Positions 1 through 9,394 are shown, counted from the stretch's first letter. The stretch is DNA of 64,000 nucleotides from SXXZ01 sp041177965 (GCA_041177965.1 JBEGWF010000012.1:1-64000); one strand, 5' to 3'. The notes: generated by a model not told the origin, from the letters alone. A program made the numbers and translations.

Positions 1-622
1 GACCGTGGCCGCCCTTGCGCTCCTTGCCGAAGAGGGGGATGTCGTACTGCCAGACGATCTTGCCCTTCGCGTCGTATTCCCGGATCCGACCATCGGCCTC
101 ATGGGCCACGAGGTAGTTGCCGTTGGCGATCTTGCGGACGCGACGGGTGTCGGAGTGGGCGTTCGGATGATCGACCTGCAGCTTCACCTCGAGCTGCACC
201 TTGCCCTTGCGATCCACCTCGATGATCCGGGCCGGGCCCGACTCAACGATCATCGTCAAACCATTCTCAACACGCTGAAAGGCATGCACCTCGACCGGTT
301 TGCCGGGGTTGGCCTTCGCCGCGTCGTATTCCCAGACCACCTGCTTGTCGCGGGTCACTTCCTGGATCTTCGTCCACCCCTGCTGCAGCAGCACGTTGCC
401 ATTGGGCAACACGTGGGCGTCGTGGATCGCCGTGACCGGGATTTCCCACTCGAAGGCCCCGTCCGGAGCGATGATCGCCAGACGTCGGGTGGAATCGTCG
501 GCGGCGAGGATCCGGCGACCGGGTTTCGACAGATCGGCCGCGGTCAGCGCGAGCGTGGCGGTGGCGGCGACGACTCCGGCCATCGAGGCCAGACGGGATC
601 CGGTTCGGAAAACGGGAATCAT
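1..622 (-). CDS. PQQ-like beta-propeller protein (3' end missing)
   Basis: The first 207 codons are present; the gene runs off the left edge. The start is ATG at 622, followed by MIPVFRTGSRLASMAGVVAA, a hydrophobic signal-like segment ending in an alanine-rich stretch, so export is likely. The mature part has repeated blade-like strings such as LAIIAPDGAFEWEIPV, VLPNGNVLLQQ, VVWEYDAAKANPG, IIEVDRKGKVQLEV and GKIVWQYDIP. The recurring W-E/Q-Y/I and NG-N patterns are typical of PQQ-like or arylsulfotransferase-like beta-propellers. Many such proteins in this type of bacterium are uncharacterised exported proteins, so no substrate can be given. It is followed on the same strand side by a histidine kinase gene 120 bp upstream. 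Confidence is good for the fold and low for the function. Confidence 0.75.
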   Translation of the reverse strand, partial: MIPVFRTGSRLASMAGVVAATATLALTAADLSKPGRRILAADDSTRRLAIIAPDGAFEWEIPVTAIHDAHVLPNGNVLLQQGWTKIQEVTRDKQVVWEYDAAKANPGKPVEVHAFQRVENGLTMIVESGPARIIEVDRKGKVQLEVKLQVDHPNAHSDTRRVRKIANGNYLVAHEADGRIREYDAKGKIVWQYDIPLFGKERKGGHG

Positions 623-741
623 GGGGGGAAGAGATCGCCCGACCGTAGACCCGGCCGAAGGATGCTGTCGAGCGAAGCTCGCCGGACCCATCCGAACCTG
701 CCCACCTTCCCCGGATTCCCCAAGCCCCTGAACCGCGCAGT

Positions 742-2565
742 TCAACCCATCCACGGCACCCGCTCGAGGGCCCGCTCCAGTTCCGCCACGCGGATCGGCT
801 TGGCGAGGAACTGATCGAATCCCGCCTGGATGGCCTGCCTCCGGTCGTCCTCGAGGGCACTGGCGGTGAGCGCGACGAGGTGGGTGCGTGCTCCCGGCGG
901 AGCCGTGGTCGAGCGGGCTCCACCGGCCGCCGTCACGGCGGAGACCTCCAGTTCGCGGAGGCGGGATGCCAGTTCCAGACCGCTCATCCGGGGCAATCGG
1001 AGGTCGACGAGCACCGCATCGAACCGGGTCCCCAGGATCCAGTCGGAGAGCATCGCTTCGGCGGTGTCGAGGGTCTTCACGTCATGACCCGCCCGGCCGA
1101 GAAGGATCCGGACGAACTTCAGGCTGGTCGGGTCGTCGTCGACCACCAGGAGCTTCAGCTGCCGGAACGGCTTGGGAGCCTGGGGCATCGGCCCCACACC
1201 GGCGGCGGTGCCCGTATCGACCCAGGGGAGCACGAGGTCCACGGCCATGACGGTGCCCTCCCCGGGGCGACTGCGGACGACGATCTGCCCTCCCATCAAC
1301 TGGATCAACTGCTTCGCGATGGCCAACCCAAGGCCCGTGCCTCCGGACGATCGACGCTGGGCCGGGCCCTCGGCCTGGAAGTAGGCCTGGAACAACCGGG
1401 CCTGCGTGTCGGAGTCCATGCCCGGCCCGGTGTCCTCGACCTCGATGCGGACTCCGACGAGGGTCAGGTCGCGGCTGGTGAGGTGGACCGAAAGCCCCAC
1501 CCGGCCACTTTGGGTGAACTTGACGGCGTTGGAGACGAGGTTGGACACCACCTGTGCGATCCGATCGGCATCGCCCTTCACCCGCTCCGGCAGGTGGGGA
1601 TCGATGCGGACGTCGAGGGTCAGCTTCTTCTCGGCGGCCCGCGGCGCGAAGAGCTTGCCCACCCGCTCGACCACCTGCCGCAGATCGAAGGCCTCGGAGA
1701 CCAACCGCATCTTGCCCGCCTCGATCTTCGAGTAGTCGAGGCTGTCATCCAGGACGTTGAGCAGGGCCGAGGCGCTGGAACGCAGGGTCTCGGTCCAGTC
1801 GCGCTGCTCGGGCCCCAGCGCGCTCTGCTCCAGCAGGTGCAGCATCCCCAGGATCCCATGGAGGGGTGTGCGGATCTCATGGCTCAACTGCGCCAGGAAC
1901 AACCCCTTCGACCGCTCGGACTTCTCGGCCAATCGCAGTTTGTCGGTCAACTCCTGGGTGCGCTCGAGCACCTGCCGCTCGACCGATTGCCTCACCCTGA
2001 CCACGTCGGACGAGGTCTGGCTCAGTTGCTGGTGGACCGCCGAGACCTCCGCGACGGTCTTTCGGATGCGGCGTCGCAGGTGGAGCATCGACGCCTCGAT
2101 CTCGTGCAGGTCGTCCGGGGTGAATCGATTCTCCGGCAGGCGATCGTCGGGCGCCTCCTCGGAATCGAGGGAACGCAACCGACGCGGGAGGGCGTCGAGC
2201 ACCCCCACCCATCGACCGGACAGCCAAGAGGCCAGGGCCAGGGCGACCGACAGCAGGACCAGCACGGCGATCAGCACCCAGACCCGGTTGCGACCGCTCT
2301 CGATCGCGGATTCGGGCAACCCGCGGGCGAAGGCACGATCGAGCCACAGACCCAGGATGAACGTCGGCGCCGACCAGAAGACCAGAAGGGCGACGGTCAG
2401 GCTGGAGCGGAACGAGAGGGGGTTGTGGAGACGGGGCCAAAAACCCAGACGATGAAGCAACCGCTGGAACCGCGTGCGCGGAACCGGTCGATGGGGCGTC
2501 CGGGGTTCCTCGGAACGGCCGGACCGGGAAGGCGAGGCGGGAATCGGATCGCGGGATTCAGGCAT
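742..2565 (-). CDS. hybrid sensor histidine kinase with C-terminal receiver
   Basis: A membrane two-component kinase of about 607 residues. Two hydrophobic segments near residues 52-76 and 93-117 enclose a very short periplasmic loop, so sensing is probably intramembrane or cytosolic. A helical linker follows, then a HisKA dimerisation domain with the phospho-acceptor box LSHEIRTPLHGILG, and an HATPase domain with N box (NLVSNAVKF), G1 (DTGPGMD) and G2 (GTGLGLA). A receiver domain starts LLVVDDDP, with the acceptor Asp in AVLVDLRLPRMSG and the conserved Lys in FLAKPI. The receiver carries an Ala/Thr/Gly-rich insertion before its fourth strand. I chose the ATG at 2565 because the upstream 14 residues look non-coding; 2607 is the alternative. 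No partner response regulator is adjacent. Confidence 0.9.
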   Translation of the reverse strand: MPESRDPIPASPSRSGRSEEPRTPHRPVPRTRFQRLLHRLGFWPRLHNPLSFRSSLTVALLVFWSAPTFILGLWLDRAFARGLPESAIESGRNRVWVLIAVLVLLSVALALASWLSGRWVGVLDALPRRLRSLDSEEAPDDRLPENRFTPDDLHEIEASMLHLRRRIRKTVAEVSAVHQQLSQTSSDVVRVRQSVERQVLERTQELTDKLRLAEKSERSKGLFLAQLSHEIRTPLHGILGMLHLLEQSALGPEQRDWTETLRSSASALLNVLDDSLDYSKIEAGKMRLVSEAFDLRQVVERVGKLFAPRAAEKKLTLDVRIDPHLPERVKGDADRIAQVVSNLVSNAVKFTQSGRVGLSVHLTSRDLTLVGVRIEVEDTGPGMDSDTQARLFQAYFQAEGPAQRRSSGGTGLGLAIAKQLIQLMGGQIVVRSRPGEGTVMAVDLVLPWVDTGTAAGVGPMPQAPKPFRQLKLLVVDDDPTSLKFVRILLGRAGHDVKTLDTAEAMLSDWILGTRFDAVLVDLRLPRMSGLELASRLRELEVSAVTAAGGARSTTAPPGARTHLVALTASALEDDRRQAIQAGFDQFLAKPIRVAELERALERVPWMG

Positions 2566-2751
2566 GAGGCGGCCGACACAGGGCCATCCCATCCCATCGG
2601 CAACCACGGCCCGGAGCTTGAGCGACGGCCCAGGCCCTCACCGACGGCTGCGGCGATGGCCACCTCGAACACCCCTCTCCGGAAAGGGTCATCGCCTCCC
2701 GTGGACGACGGGGCCCGGTGCCGGATCGCGGCGGGAGTGAGGCCCGGACCA

Positions 2752-2841
2752 GACCGTCACGTCGTCGGCCGTGACGTCCTAGGCCGTGACATCCTAGGCC
2801 GTCACGTCGCAGGCCGCCGCTTCGCAGGCCGTCTCTTGGGC
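2752..2841. repeat. 15-bp tandem repeat spanning the bioB stop codon
   Basis: Five to six diverged copies of a 15-bp unit (consensus ggccgtgacgtcyta on the plus strand) lie head to tail at about 2752, 2767, 2782, 2797, 2812 and 2827. The unit is a multiple of three, so inside bioB it encodes a five-residue repeat at the C-terminus (CEAAA, CDVTA). In the units at 2767 and 2782 the last codon reads TAG on the minus strand instead of TGC, giving two in-frame stops 15 bp apart. The outer copies are more diverged, so the array limits are approximate. Confidence 0.8.
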
Positions 2842-3831
2842 TCCATGGGCCCGGGCATGCTTGAAGGGTTCCCGCATGCGGAGGCCCAGCGCCTTCAACA
2901 ACTCGGCGTCCCGATCATAGCTCGGCGACGGCACAGCCTTGGTCAGCATGAATTCGGTCTCGCTGCTGAAGATCGAGTTGGCCCCGGCCAGGAAGCACAG
3001 CGCCTGGGCGGTGTCGTCGAGCTTGACCCGTCCGGCGGTCAATCGGACATCCGAGCGCGGCATCACGATGCGCGCCGTGGCGATCATCCGGATCACGTCC
3101 CAGACGGGCACCTCGGGATTGTCGGCCATCGGCGTACCGGCGACCTTGCTCAGGATATTGATGGGCACCGACTCCGGATGCGGCTGAATCTGAGACAGCG
3201 TCTGGAGCATCTTCAACCGGTCATCCACCGTCTCACCGAGGCCGATGATGCCGCCGGAACAGAGGGTCACGTTGGTCTTGCGGACCTCCTCCAGCGTCTT
3301 CAACCGATCGGCGTAGGTCCGGGTGGTGATGATGGTCTCGTAGAACTCGGCCGACGAATCGACATTGTGATTGTAGGCGTACAGGCCCGCCTCCTCGAGA
3401 CGCTTGGCCTGTTGTTCGTTGAGCATGCCCAGCGTGCAGCACACTTCCATGCCGAGATCGGTGACCCCGCGCACCATGTCGAGCACCCGGTCGAACTGGG
3501 CGTTGTCCTTCACCTCGCGCCAGGCGGCGCCGAGGCACACCCGGGAGACGCCCGCCTGCTTGGCCCTCTGGGCGATCTCCACGACCTTGTCCTTCTCCAT
3601 CAGGCGCTCCGGATTGACGCCGGTGGAATAACGGGACGATTGAGCGCAGTAAGAGCAATCCTCCGGACAGGCACCGGTCTTGATGGAGATCAGCTTGCTG
3701 ACCTGCATCTCGGCCGGGTCGTGGAACTTCCGGTGCACGGCCGCGGCACGGAACACCAGTTCCAGGAGCGGCGTGTCGTGCAGTTCGCGGAGGGCTTCGA
3801 GGGTCCAATCGTGTCGGGTGTCGGCGGTCAT
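2794..3831 (-). CDS. bioB: biotin synthase
   Basis: A radical-SAM enzyme that inserts sulfur into dethiobiotin to make biotin, the last step of the pathway. The protein of 345 residues aligns by eye along its length with E. coli BioB. The radical-SAM cysteines are C55, C59 and C62 in TGACPEDCSYC. Other family blocks include YNHNVDSSAEFY, IITTRTYADRL, CSGGIIGLGET, PESVPINIL and FLAGANSIF. The ATG at 3831 places the conserved N-terminus (DWTLEALRELHDTPLLELVF) correctly; a longer frame from 3912 adds 27 residues unlike the family. The C-terminal CEAAACDVTA tail is encoded by a 15-bp tandem repeat. No other bio genes are nearby. Confidence 0.97.
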   Translation of the reverse strand: MTADTRHDWTLEALRELHDTPLLELVFRAAAVHRKFHDPAEMQVSKLISIKTGACPEDCSYCAQSSRYSTGVNPERLMEKDKVVEIAQRAKQAGVSRVCLGAAWREVKDNAQFDRVLDMVRGVTDLGMEVCCTLGMLNEQQAKRLEEAGLYAYNHNVDSSAEFYETIITTRTYADRLKTLEEVRKTNVTLCSGGIIGLGETVDDRLKMLQTLSQIQPHPESVPINILSKVAGTPMADNPEVPVWDVIRMIATARIVMPRSDVRLTAGRVKLDDTAQALCFLAGANSIFSSETEFMLTKAVPSPSYDRDAELLKALGLRMREPFKHARAHGAQETACEAAACDVTA

Positions 3832-3931
3832 GCAAATCCGGTCGGCGGGAACACCTTCCGTGGGGGATATGGTGGTCGTAGCCACCCCGGCTTGTAAATC
3901 CAAGGATGGCATCCGATTGACATGGAGGAGG

Positions 3932-6484
3932 TCATGACACCGACTCGCTGCGCAGGACCTCCAGCGGCGACTGCCGGGTGATGCCCCGGCTCGAGAGCAA
4001 CCCCACCCCGACGGTCAGGGTGGTGACGATGACCACGGCGCCCCCGAGGATGATGAGCGAGACGGTGAACGGGGTCCGGAAGGCGAATCGGGCCAGAGCC
4101 CAGGCCGCGGCACAGGCCAGCAGCGTTCCGGTCAGGGCCCCCATCACTCCCAAGGCCGCATATTCCGCCAGCAAGGCCTGCTGCAACTGACGACGACTGG
4201 CGCCCAGCGTCCGCAGCAACACCATCTCGCGCACCCTCTGCCAACGGCCCGTGAGGATCGCCCCGGCCATCACCACCAGTCCGGTCAACACGGTGAAGAG
4301 GGCCATGAAGCGGATGCCGTATCCCGCCTGCGTGACCACCCGGTCGAGGGTCTCGAGGACGAGTGTCAGGTCGATGGCCGAGACATTCGGAAACCGGGCC
4401 ACCAGGGACCTTTGAAGGCGTGCCGAGGCGGCCGCATCCGGGACCCGCGTCGCCAACACCGTCATGGCCGGGGCCGATTCCAGCACCCCTTCGGGAAAGA
4501 CCACGAAGAAATTGGGCCGCACCTGCTTCCAATCCACCTCCCGCAGGCCGGCCACTCGGGTCTCCATGGGGACTCCCTGGATGTCGAAGGTGACCGCATC
4601 GCCGACGCCCAGACCGAGATCCCGGGCGATGCCCGATTCGACCGTGATGGGCACCGGACCCTCCGCCTCGGTCGCACGGGCGACGAAGCGGCCGGCGATC
4701 AGACGTTCCGAGTCCACCAGGTTGCTGCGGAACGTGGATCGATACTCCCGCCGCAAGGTCCATCCCGGGACCGGGTTGTTGGTCTCGGCCAGCAGGCTGT
4801 CGGCACTGCGCCCCTTCAGGGACGCGATGCGCATCGTCACGATGGGAGCCATGTCCAGCACCGGGAAACCCTCGGCCCGGACCGTCGCCACCACGGCCTC
4901 ACGCTGATCGGGTTGGATGTCGAACAGGATGGCATTGGGTTTCTGGAGCCGGTCGGCCGGAAACAATTGGGTCAGCAACACGTCGCGGGTCAGTTGCAGG
5001 GTCACCAGCAGGAAGGTGCCCAGTCCCACCGAGGTCAACACCAGCAGGGTGCGATTGCCGGGACGGTGAAGACTGGCCAACCCCTGGCGCACCGCGAAGG
5101 GCCAGAAGGGGGGCGTCCATCGTCCCACCATCCATGTCAGCATGCGGGCCACTCCGGCCAGGGCCGCGAAGGCCGCCAGCAATCCGGCCACCGTGGCCAA
5201 TCCTTCCCACGGCCTGCGGGCCTGCACCGTGGCGACGAGACCCAGGCCCGCCAGAATGCCCAGACCGATGCGGATCCGCCAGCGCCGGTCGGAGACGTCG
5301 CCCCGGGAATGGTCGGCACGGATGACGCTCAACGGCGACACCGATCGGAGGACGCCCAGAGGCAGCAAGGTGAAGGCCAGACTCACGAGGAAGCCCACCC
5401 CGGCGGCCATCAGGGCCGGCAGCAAATGGAAACGGGCCTCGAAGGTCACCGGCAACCATCCCCGGAGAAGACCCGGAATCCATGGCTGCACCAGGCCACC
5501 GAGGGCCAGTCCGACGGCCGTCCCCATGGCGGTGATGGCCAGTCCCTGGGCGAGGTAGATGGCGGAACTGGCTTCGATCCCCGCCCCCAGGCAACGAAGG
5601 ATCGCCGCGTGGGCCAGTTTGGAACCGATGTGCACCTGGAGCGCGCTGGCGATGCCGATGGACCCCAGGATCAACGCCACTGCCGCCACCAGGTTCAGGA
5701 ATCGGTTCAGGTTCTCCAGCGTCCGACCGAGGTCCTGCTTGCGCTTGTCCACCGTGTCGATCTCCAGACGCAGTTCCGGCAATTCCCGGCGATGGGAGGC
5801 GGCCCACCGATCGACGGCCGAAGCGTCGGGCCAACGGAACATCACCCGATAGCGGGCGAGGCTGGCCGCGCCGAGCAACCCCGTCTCAGGCAGTCGGGAG
5901 GCCGCCAGGTAGGCCCGGGGAGCCAGCGCCGAGAACGCCACCGTGTCTCCGGGCACTCGCAGGAGCGATCCGAGGATGCGGGTCCGCCATCGACCGATCT
6001 GCACCGGATCGCCCGCTTTCAGGCCGAACTGGTGGAGCACGCTGGAATCGAGGACCACCCCCTCCCCGCGTCGCAGGGCCGTGAGCGCGGACGGGGGATC
6101 GCATTCGAGTTGACCGTAGAACGGAAAATCCCCGTCCAGGGCCCGGGCATTGACCAAGCGCGTGGCATTGGTCGGCCCCGGGAAGACCGCCATGGTCGAA
6201 AAACTGGTCTCCCGGGCCGTGGCCCACGCGGGCACCGACCGCGTCAACGCCTCGGCGGCAGCCGAGAAGGGCTGACGCGACGAGAGGACCAGATCGGCAC
6301 CCAGCAACGTCTTGGCCTGCGCTTCGACGGCCTCGCGGAGGGTCGCGGACAACGAACCCACCGCCGCCAGCGCCGCCACGCCCAGCGAGATCGACAACGA
6401 GAACCAGATCAACCGGACCCGGGAGGTGCGCGATTCGCGCCAGGCCATCCGCCAGGTCCACCGATGAAACAACGCCCGGATCAC
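3932..6484 (-). CDS. FtsX/YbbP-like ABC transporter permease
   Basis: A large inner-membrane permease of about 850 residues, the size expected for the YbbP family of MacB/FtsX-type permeases. It begins with an N-terminal membrane segment (RLIWFSLSISLGVAALAAVG), then a large extracytoplasmic domain. A central block of membrane helices follows (residues about 260-400 and 410-500), then a second extracytoplasmic domain and three C-terminal helices. The start appears to be GTG (6482-6484), giving MIRALFHRWTWRMAWRES. This family usually works with a YbbA/LolD-type ATPase and acts on lipids, lipoproteins or envelope stress substrates. No ATPase gene is adjacent, so the partner must lie elsewhere. 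A TAGGTT hexamer 6 nt upstream suggests a leaderless transcript. Confidence 0.85.
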   Translation of the reverse strand: MIRALFHRWTWRMAWRESRTSRVRLIWFSLSISLGVAALAAVGSLSATLREAVEAQAKTLLGADLVLSSRQPFSAAAEALTRSVPAWATARETSFSTMAVFPGPTNATRLVNARALDGDFPFYGQLECDPPSALTALRRGEGVVLDSSVLHQFGLKAGDPVQIGRWRTRILGSLLRVPGDTVAFSALAPRAYLAASRLPETGLLGAASLARYRVMFRWPDASAVDRWAASHRRELPELRLEIDTVDKRKQDLGRTLENLNRFLNLVAAVALILGSIGIASALQVHIGSKLAHAAILRCLGAGIEASSAIYLAQGLAITAMGTAVGLALGGLVQPWIPGLLRGWLPVTFEARFHLLPALMAAGVGFLVSLAFTLLPLGVLRSVSPLSVIRADHSRGDVSDRRWRIRIGLGILAGLGLVATVQARRPWEGLATVAGLLAAFAALAGVARMLTWMVGRWTPPFWPFAVRQGLASLHRPGNRTLLVLTSVGLGTFLLVTLQLTRDVLLTQLFPADRLQKPNAILFDIQPDQREAVVATVRAEGFPVLDMAPIVTMRIASLKGRSADSLLAETNNPVPGWTLRREYRSTFRSNLVDSERLIAGRFVARATEAEGPVPITVESGIARDLGLGVGDAVTFDIQGVPMETRVAGLREVDWKQVRPNFFVVFPEGVLESAPAMTVLATRVPDAAASARLQRSLVARFPNVSAIDLTLVLETLDRVVTQAGYGIRFMALFTVLTGLVVMAGAILTGRWQRVREMVLLRTLGASRRQLQQALLAEYAALGVMGALTGTLLACAAAWALARFAFRTPFTVSLIILGGAVVIVTTLTVGVGLLSSRGITRQSPLEVLRSESVS

Positions 6485-6490
6485 AGGGCC

Positions 6491-6496
6491 AACCTA
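6491..6496 (-). promoter_or_regulatory. -10-like hexamer TAGGTT before the YbbP-like gene
   Basis: On the minus strand TAGGTT ends 6 nt before the GTG start at 6484. A transcript starting the usual 6-8 nt after such a -10 element would begin at or next to the start codon. No clear -35 is visible. Confidence 0.45.
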
Positions 6497-6609
6497 GCCG
6501 GAAAGGGCCGGGAGGCGAGTCCTTCGCCCACGATTCCGGAAGGCGCATCGCAGGGTTTCAATGCGCCCGGGAATCCTGATACCGTTTCCGGGTCCGGGAA
6601 TCCCATCGC

Positions 6610-7263
6610 ATGCAACTCCGCTCCGCCCAATTCGTGACCAGCGCCACCGACCTCGACGGGTGTCCCGACCCGATGGTCCCGGAGTTCGCCTTCATCGGGC
6701 GCTCGAACGTCGGCAAGTCGTCCCTGATCAACCGGCTGACCGGCCAGAATGGCCTGGCGAAGGTCTCGGCGACCCCGGGGCACACCAAGACCCTCAATTT
6801 CTACCTCATCAACAAGGACTGGCACCTGGTGGACCTTCCCGGGTACGGCTTCGCCCAGAAGAACCTCGCCGACCGGGAACGCTTCGAGGCGATGATCATC
6901 GACTACCTCGAGCAGCGCGAATCGCTCATCCGAGTGTTCGTGCTCATCGACTCCCGACTGCCGATGCAGAAGCTCGACCGCGACTTCGTGCAGTGGCTCA
7001 TCGGGGCCGACATCGACTTCGCCCTGGTCTTCACCAAGGTCGACAAGACCAAGCCCCCCGTCCTGCGTGCGACACGCGGGGAGTTCGAGGCGATCTTCCA
7101 GCAGATGGGGATCTCGGCTCCCCCGATGTTCGAGACCTCGTCGGAGACCGGTGCCGGCAAGACGGAACTCCTGCGGTTCATCGCGGCCGAGGTCGCCAGC
7201 GTCGAGGCCGACGACTCGGATGCCGAGGATTCGGATGCCGACGGACTCAGCGCGGACGGATGA
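6610..7263 (+). CDS. engB: ribosome biogenesis GTPase EngB/YsxC
   Basis: A small essential-type TrmE-Era-EngA-like GTPase of 217 residues involved in large-subunit ribosome assembly. The G1 loop GRSNVGKSS lies at residues 30-38, the G2 region includes ATPGHTKT, G3 is DLPGYG at 75-80, and G4 is TKVD at 142-145. Its length is close to the family norm of about 200, with an added acidic C-terminal tail rich in Asp and Ala (ADDSDAEDSDAD) encoded by short imperfect repeats. The last 17 bp overlap the 3' end of the convergent dehydrogenase gene. A TACCGT hexamer at 6580-6585 could be the -10 element. Confidence 0.96.
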   Translation: MQLRSAQFVTSATDLDGCPDPMVPEFAFIGRSNVGKSSLINRLTGQNGLAKVSATPGHTKTLNFYLINKDWHLVDLPGYGFAQKNLADRERFEAMIIDYLEQRESLIRVFVLIDSRLPMQKLDRDFVQWLIGADIDFALVFTKVDKTKPPVLRATRGEFEAIFQQMGISAPPMFETSSETGAGKTELLRFIAAEVASVEADDSDAEDSDADGLSADG

Positions 7264-7957
7264 CCAGTTCCTCGATGACCGCGCGGGAGGGCAACTGGAT
7301 GGCCAGCATCACGCAGGCGGCGATGTCCTCGGGCTGCATCATGCGGGCGCGGGCCGCCTCGTCGGGGACCACCGGGCGGCGGTTCAGCAACGGGGTGTCG
7401 ATGTCGCCCGGGAAGATGCCGATGGCCCGGATCCCGCGCGAACGCTCCTCGGCGTTGATCGCCTGGGTCAGTCCCGCCAGTCCGAACTTGGACATCACGT
7501 AGGCCGGCCCCGCCTTCGGGGAGGCCTGTTTGCCGGCATCGGAGATGATGTTGACGATGGTGCCCGAGCCGCGCTGGCGCATTCCCGGCAGGACGGCCTG
7601 AACGCAGTGGTACGCTCCATTGAGGTTGGTATCCATCATCGATCGGTAATCGGCGTCGGAAAGCACCTCGAGCGCGCGCTGCGGGGCGTTGGTGCCCGCC
7701 GCATTGACCAGCACCTCGACCGGTCCGAGCTCGGTCCCGATGCGCTGGCCGACCTCGAGGACCGACTCCTGCCGGGCGATGTCGCATTCCATGACGGTGA
7801 CTCGCCCGGCCAGGGCGCCGGCCAGCGATCGCGTCTCCTCGAGCGCGGATCGCCTTCGACCCAGCGCGACCACCGACCATCCTGCGGACACCAGCGCCAG
7901 CACCGTCGCCCGACCGACTCCGGAGCCACCGCCCGTCACGACTGCCCATCGATTCAT
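7247..7957 (-). CDS. short-chain dehydrogenase/reductase
   Basis: An NAD(P)-dependent oxidoreductase of the classical SDR family, 236 residues from the ATG at 7957. The N-terminal cofactor loop is TGGGSGVG, followed by an NAAG-type element (NAAGTN), the catalytic serine in NIISDAG and the YxxxK pair in YVMSK. The family is too broad for a substrate to be inferred. The start at 7957 fits the Rossmann strand MNRWAVVTGGG; an upstream in-frame ATG at 8032 would add 25 residues with no family match. The 3' end overlaps engB by 17 bp in a convergent arrangement. A TAGCAT hexamer lies 8 nt upstream of the start. Confidence 0.92.
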   Translation of the reverse strand: MNRWAVVTGGGSGVGRATVLALVSAGWSVVALGRRRSALEETRSLAGALAGRVTVMECDIARQESVLEVGQRIGTELGPVEVLVNAAGTNAPQRALEVLSDADYRSMMDTNLNGAYHCVQAVLPGMRQRGSGTIVNIISDAGKQASPKAGPAYVMSKFGLAGLTQAINAEERSRGIRAIGIFPGDIDTPLLNRRPVVPDEAARARMMQPEDIAACVMLAIQLPSRAVIEELVIRPR

Positions 7958-7965
7958 GGGGTGGG

Positions 7966-7971
7966 ATGCTA
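7966..7971 (-). promoter_or_regulatory. -10-like hexamer TAGCAT before the SDR gene
   Basis: TAGCAT on the minus strand, with 8 nt to the ATG at 7957. This is leaderless-type geometry. Confidence 0.45.
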
Positions 7972-8071
7972 GGGGCCCGCCCCGCAAAGGGAAGCCTCTG
8001 AGCTTGGCGGTGATGCGACCCCGGTGAACCACCGGGAGACGACCCGTTCGATGGAACGGAGTTGGGACGGT

Positions 8072-9256
8072 TCAGATCCGATGCCGGAGCCGGTGTCGGG
8101 CCTCCAGATCGTCCAGAGCCTTCCGGACGTCGCCGAGGTCCATCGAATGGACCTCCACGCCGCGCCCGATGTCGTTCAGCAGGGTGATGGTGAGTTCGCC
8201 GCCGAGGTGTTCGCGGAATTCCTCCAACCCCTCCAATACCCCGTATTGGCCCGAGGCGGTCACGGTGCGCAACTCCGGGTCGAACAGCGTGAACCCCAAG
8301 CGCTCGAGAAGCCTCAGGATGCGCTCCGCCGCCGGCGCCGCCAGAAGGCCCTGCCTCACCGAATACAGGACATCGAGCGCGACACCGATGGCCACCGCCT
8401 CGCCGTGGCGCAGGCGGTAACCGCTCATCTGCTCGAGCTTGTGGGCCGCCCAATGCCCGAAATCGAGCGGCCGCGCGCTGCCCATCTCGAAGGGGTCCCC
8501 GCCGTTGGCGATGTGGTTGAGATGCAGTTCGGCACTCCGCCGGATGAGGTGTTTCATCGCCTCGGGCTCGAAGGCGGCCAATGCGGTCGCGTCCCGCTCG
8601 AGCCTCGCGAAGAACTCGGCATCGCGGATGCAGGCCACCTTCACCGCCTCGACATAGCCGGCCCGCTTGTCGCGTTCCGGGAGGGTGGCCAGCAGGTCGA
8701 AGTCGTTGATGACCGCGCCGGGAGGCGCGAAGGTGCCGATGAAGTTCTTCTTCCCGAAGGCGTTGACGCCGTTCTTCACCCCGACACCCGAATCGTCCTG
8801 CGCCAGGGTGGTGGTCGGGATCCGGACCAGACGGACCCCCCGGTGCGCCGTGGCCGCCGCCAACCCGACCATGTCGAGCAGCGCGCCGCCGCCCACCACC
8901 ACGACATGGTTGTGGCGGTCGATGTGGTACCGGTGCACCCGTTCGAGCATCTCAACGACCCTCGACCAGTCGTTCTTCACGGCCTCGCCGCCCTGGACCC
9001 TCACCGGGGGGCAGACCAGTTGGAGTCGATCGGGATGGGCGGCGAAATAGCCCTCGATGGCGGCCGGGAGTTCCGGACGGGCCTCGGCGAGGGCCTCCTC
9101 GAGGACCAGCAACACCTTGGTTCGGCGGGCACCCCCGCCCTGAACACCGTCGGCCAGCACCGACGCCAGCAGCGGATTCTCCCGCGAGAAGACGCGGTCG
9201 GTGAAATGCAACCGGAGCCGGTATTGGACCGAGATGACACGTTCGACAACGGACAT
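8072..9256 (-). CDS. eboD: EboD-like 3-dehydroquinate synthase homologue
   Basis: A 394-residue member of the sugar-phosphate cyclase/dehydroquinate synthase superfamily. Family signatures are the NAD-binding loop VVVGGGALLDMVGLAAATAHRG, RIPTTTLAQDDSGVGVKNGVNAFGKKN, the metal-ligand region EAVKVACI, and the late His segments LDFGHWAAHKLE and LRHGEAVAIG. The N-terminus (LRLHFTDRVFSRENPLLASVL) resembles the EboD subfamily of the ebo metabolite-transport cluster more than housekeeping AroB. That call rests on recalled family features, not a search. It is transcribed divergently from an HpnN/MMPL-type transporter, and an EboE gene lies about 7.7 kb away. Plain AroB is the alternative, but no other shikimate gene is nearby. 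Confidence 0.75.
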   Translation of the reverse strand: MSVVERVISVQYRLRLHFTDRVFSRENPLLASVLADGVQGGGARRTKVLLVLEEALAEARPELPAAIEGYFAAHPDRLQLVCPPVRVQGGEAVKNDWSRVVEMLERVHRYHIDRHNHVVVVGGGALLDMVGLAAATAHRGVRLVRIPTTTLAQDDSGVGVKNGVNAFGKKNFIGTFAPPGAVINDFDLLATLPERDKRAGYVEAVKVACIRDAEFFARLERDATALAAFEPEAMKHLIRRSAELHLNHIANGGDPFEMGSARPLDFGHWAAHKLEQMSGYRLRHGEAVAIGVALDVLYSVRQGLLAAPAAERILRLLERLGFTLFDPELRTVTASGQYGVLEGLEEFREHLGGELTITLLNDIGRGVEVHSMDLGDVRKALDDLEARHRLRHRI

Positions 9257-9394
9257 TGGGTGCGCAGAGACTGGGGTTCCGACGTCGCAGCGCGAGGATT
9301 ATTTAACGGGGGTCCAACGGGTGACGGGCCATTCCCCGGGAAGAAACCGGAGGCGACAAGGGCCCGACCCTGGCCTACCTTTCCCGACCGATCC

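Noticed and set aside
880..3897. Long plus-strand frames opposite the histidine kinase, bioB and other minus-strand genes
   Set aside because: The real genes on the minus strand have complete family motifs; the opposite frames have none.
8024..9394. N-terminal extension of the RND transporter frame back to 8024
   Set aside because: The extension is antisense to the eboD-like gene and has no transporter features; the natural start is the ATG at 9395.
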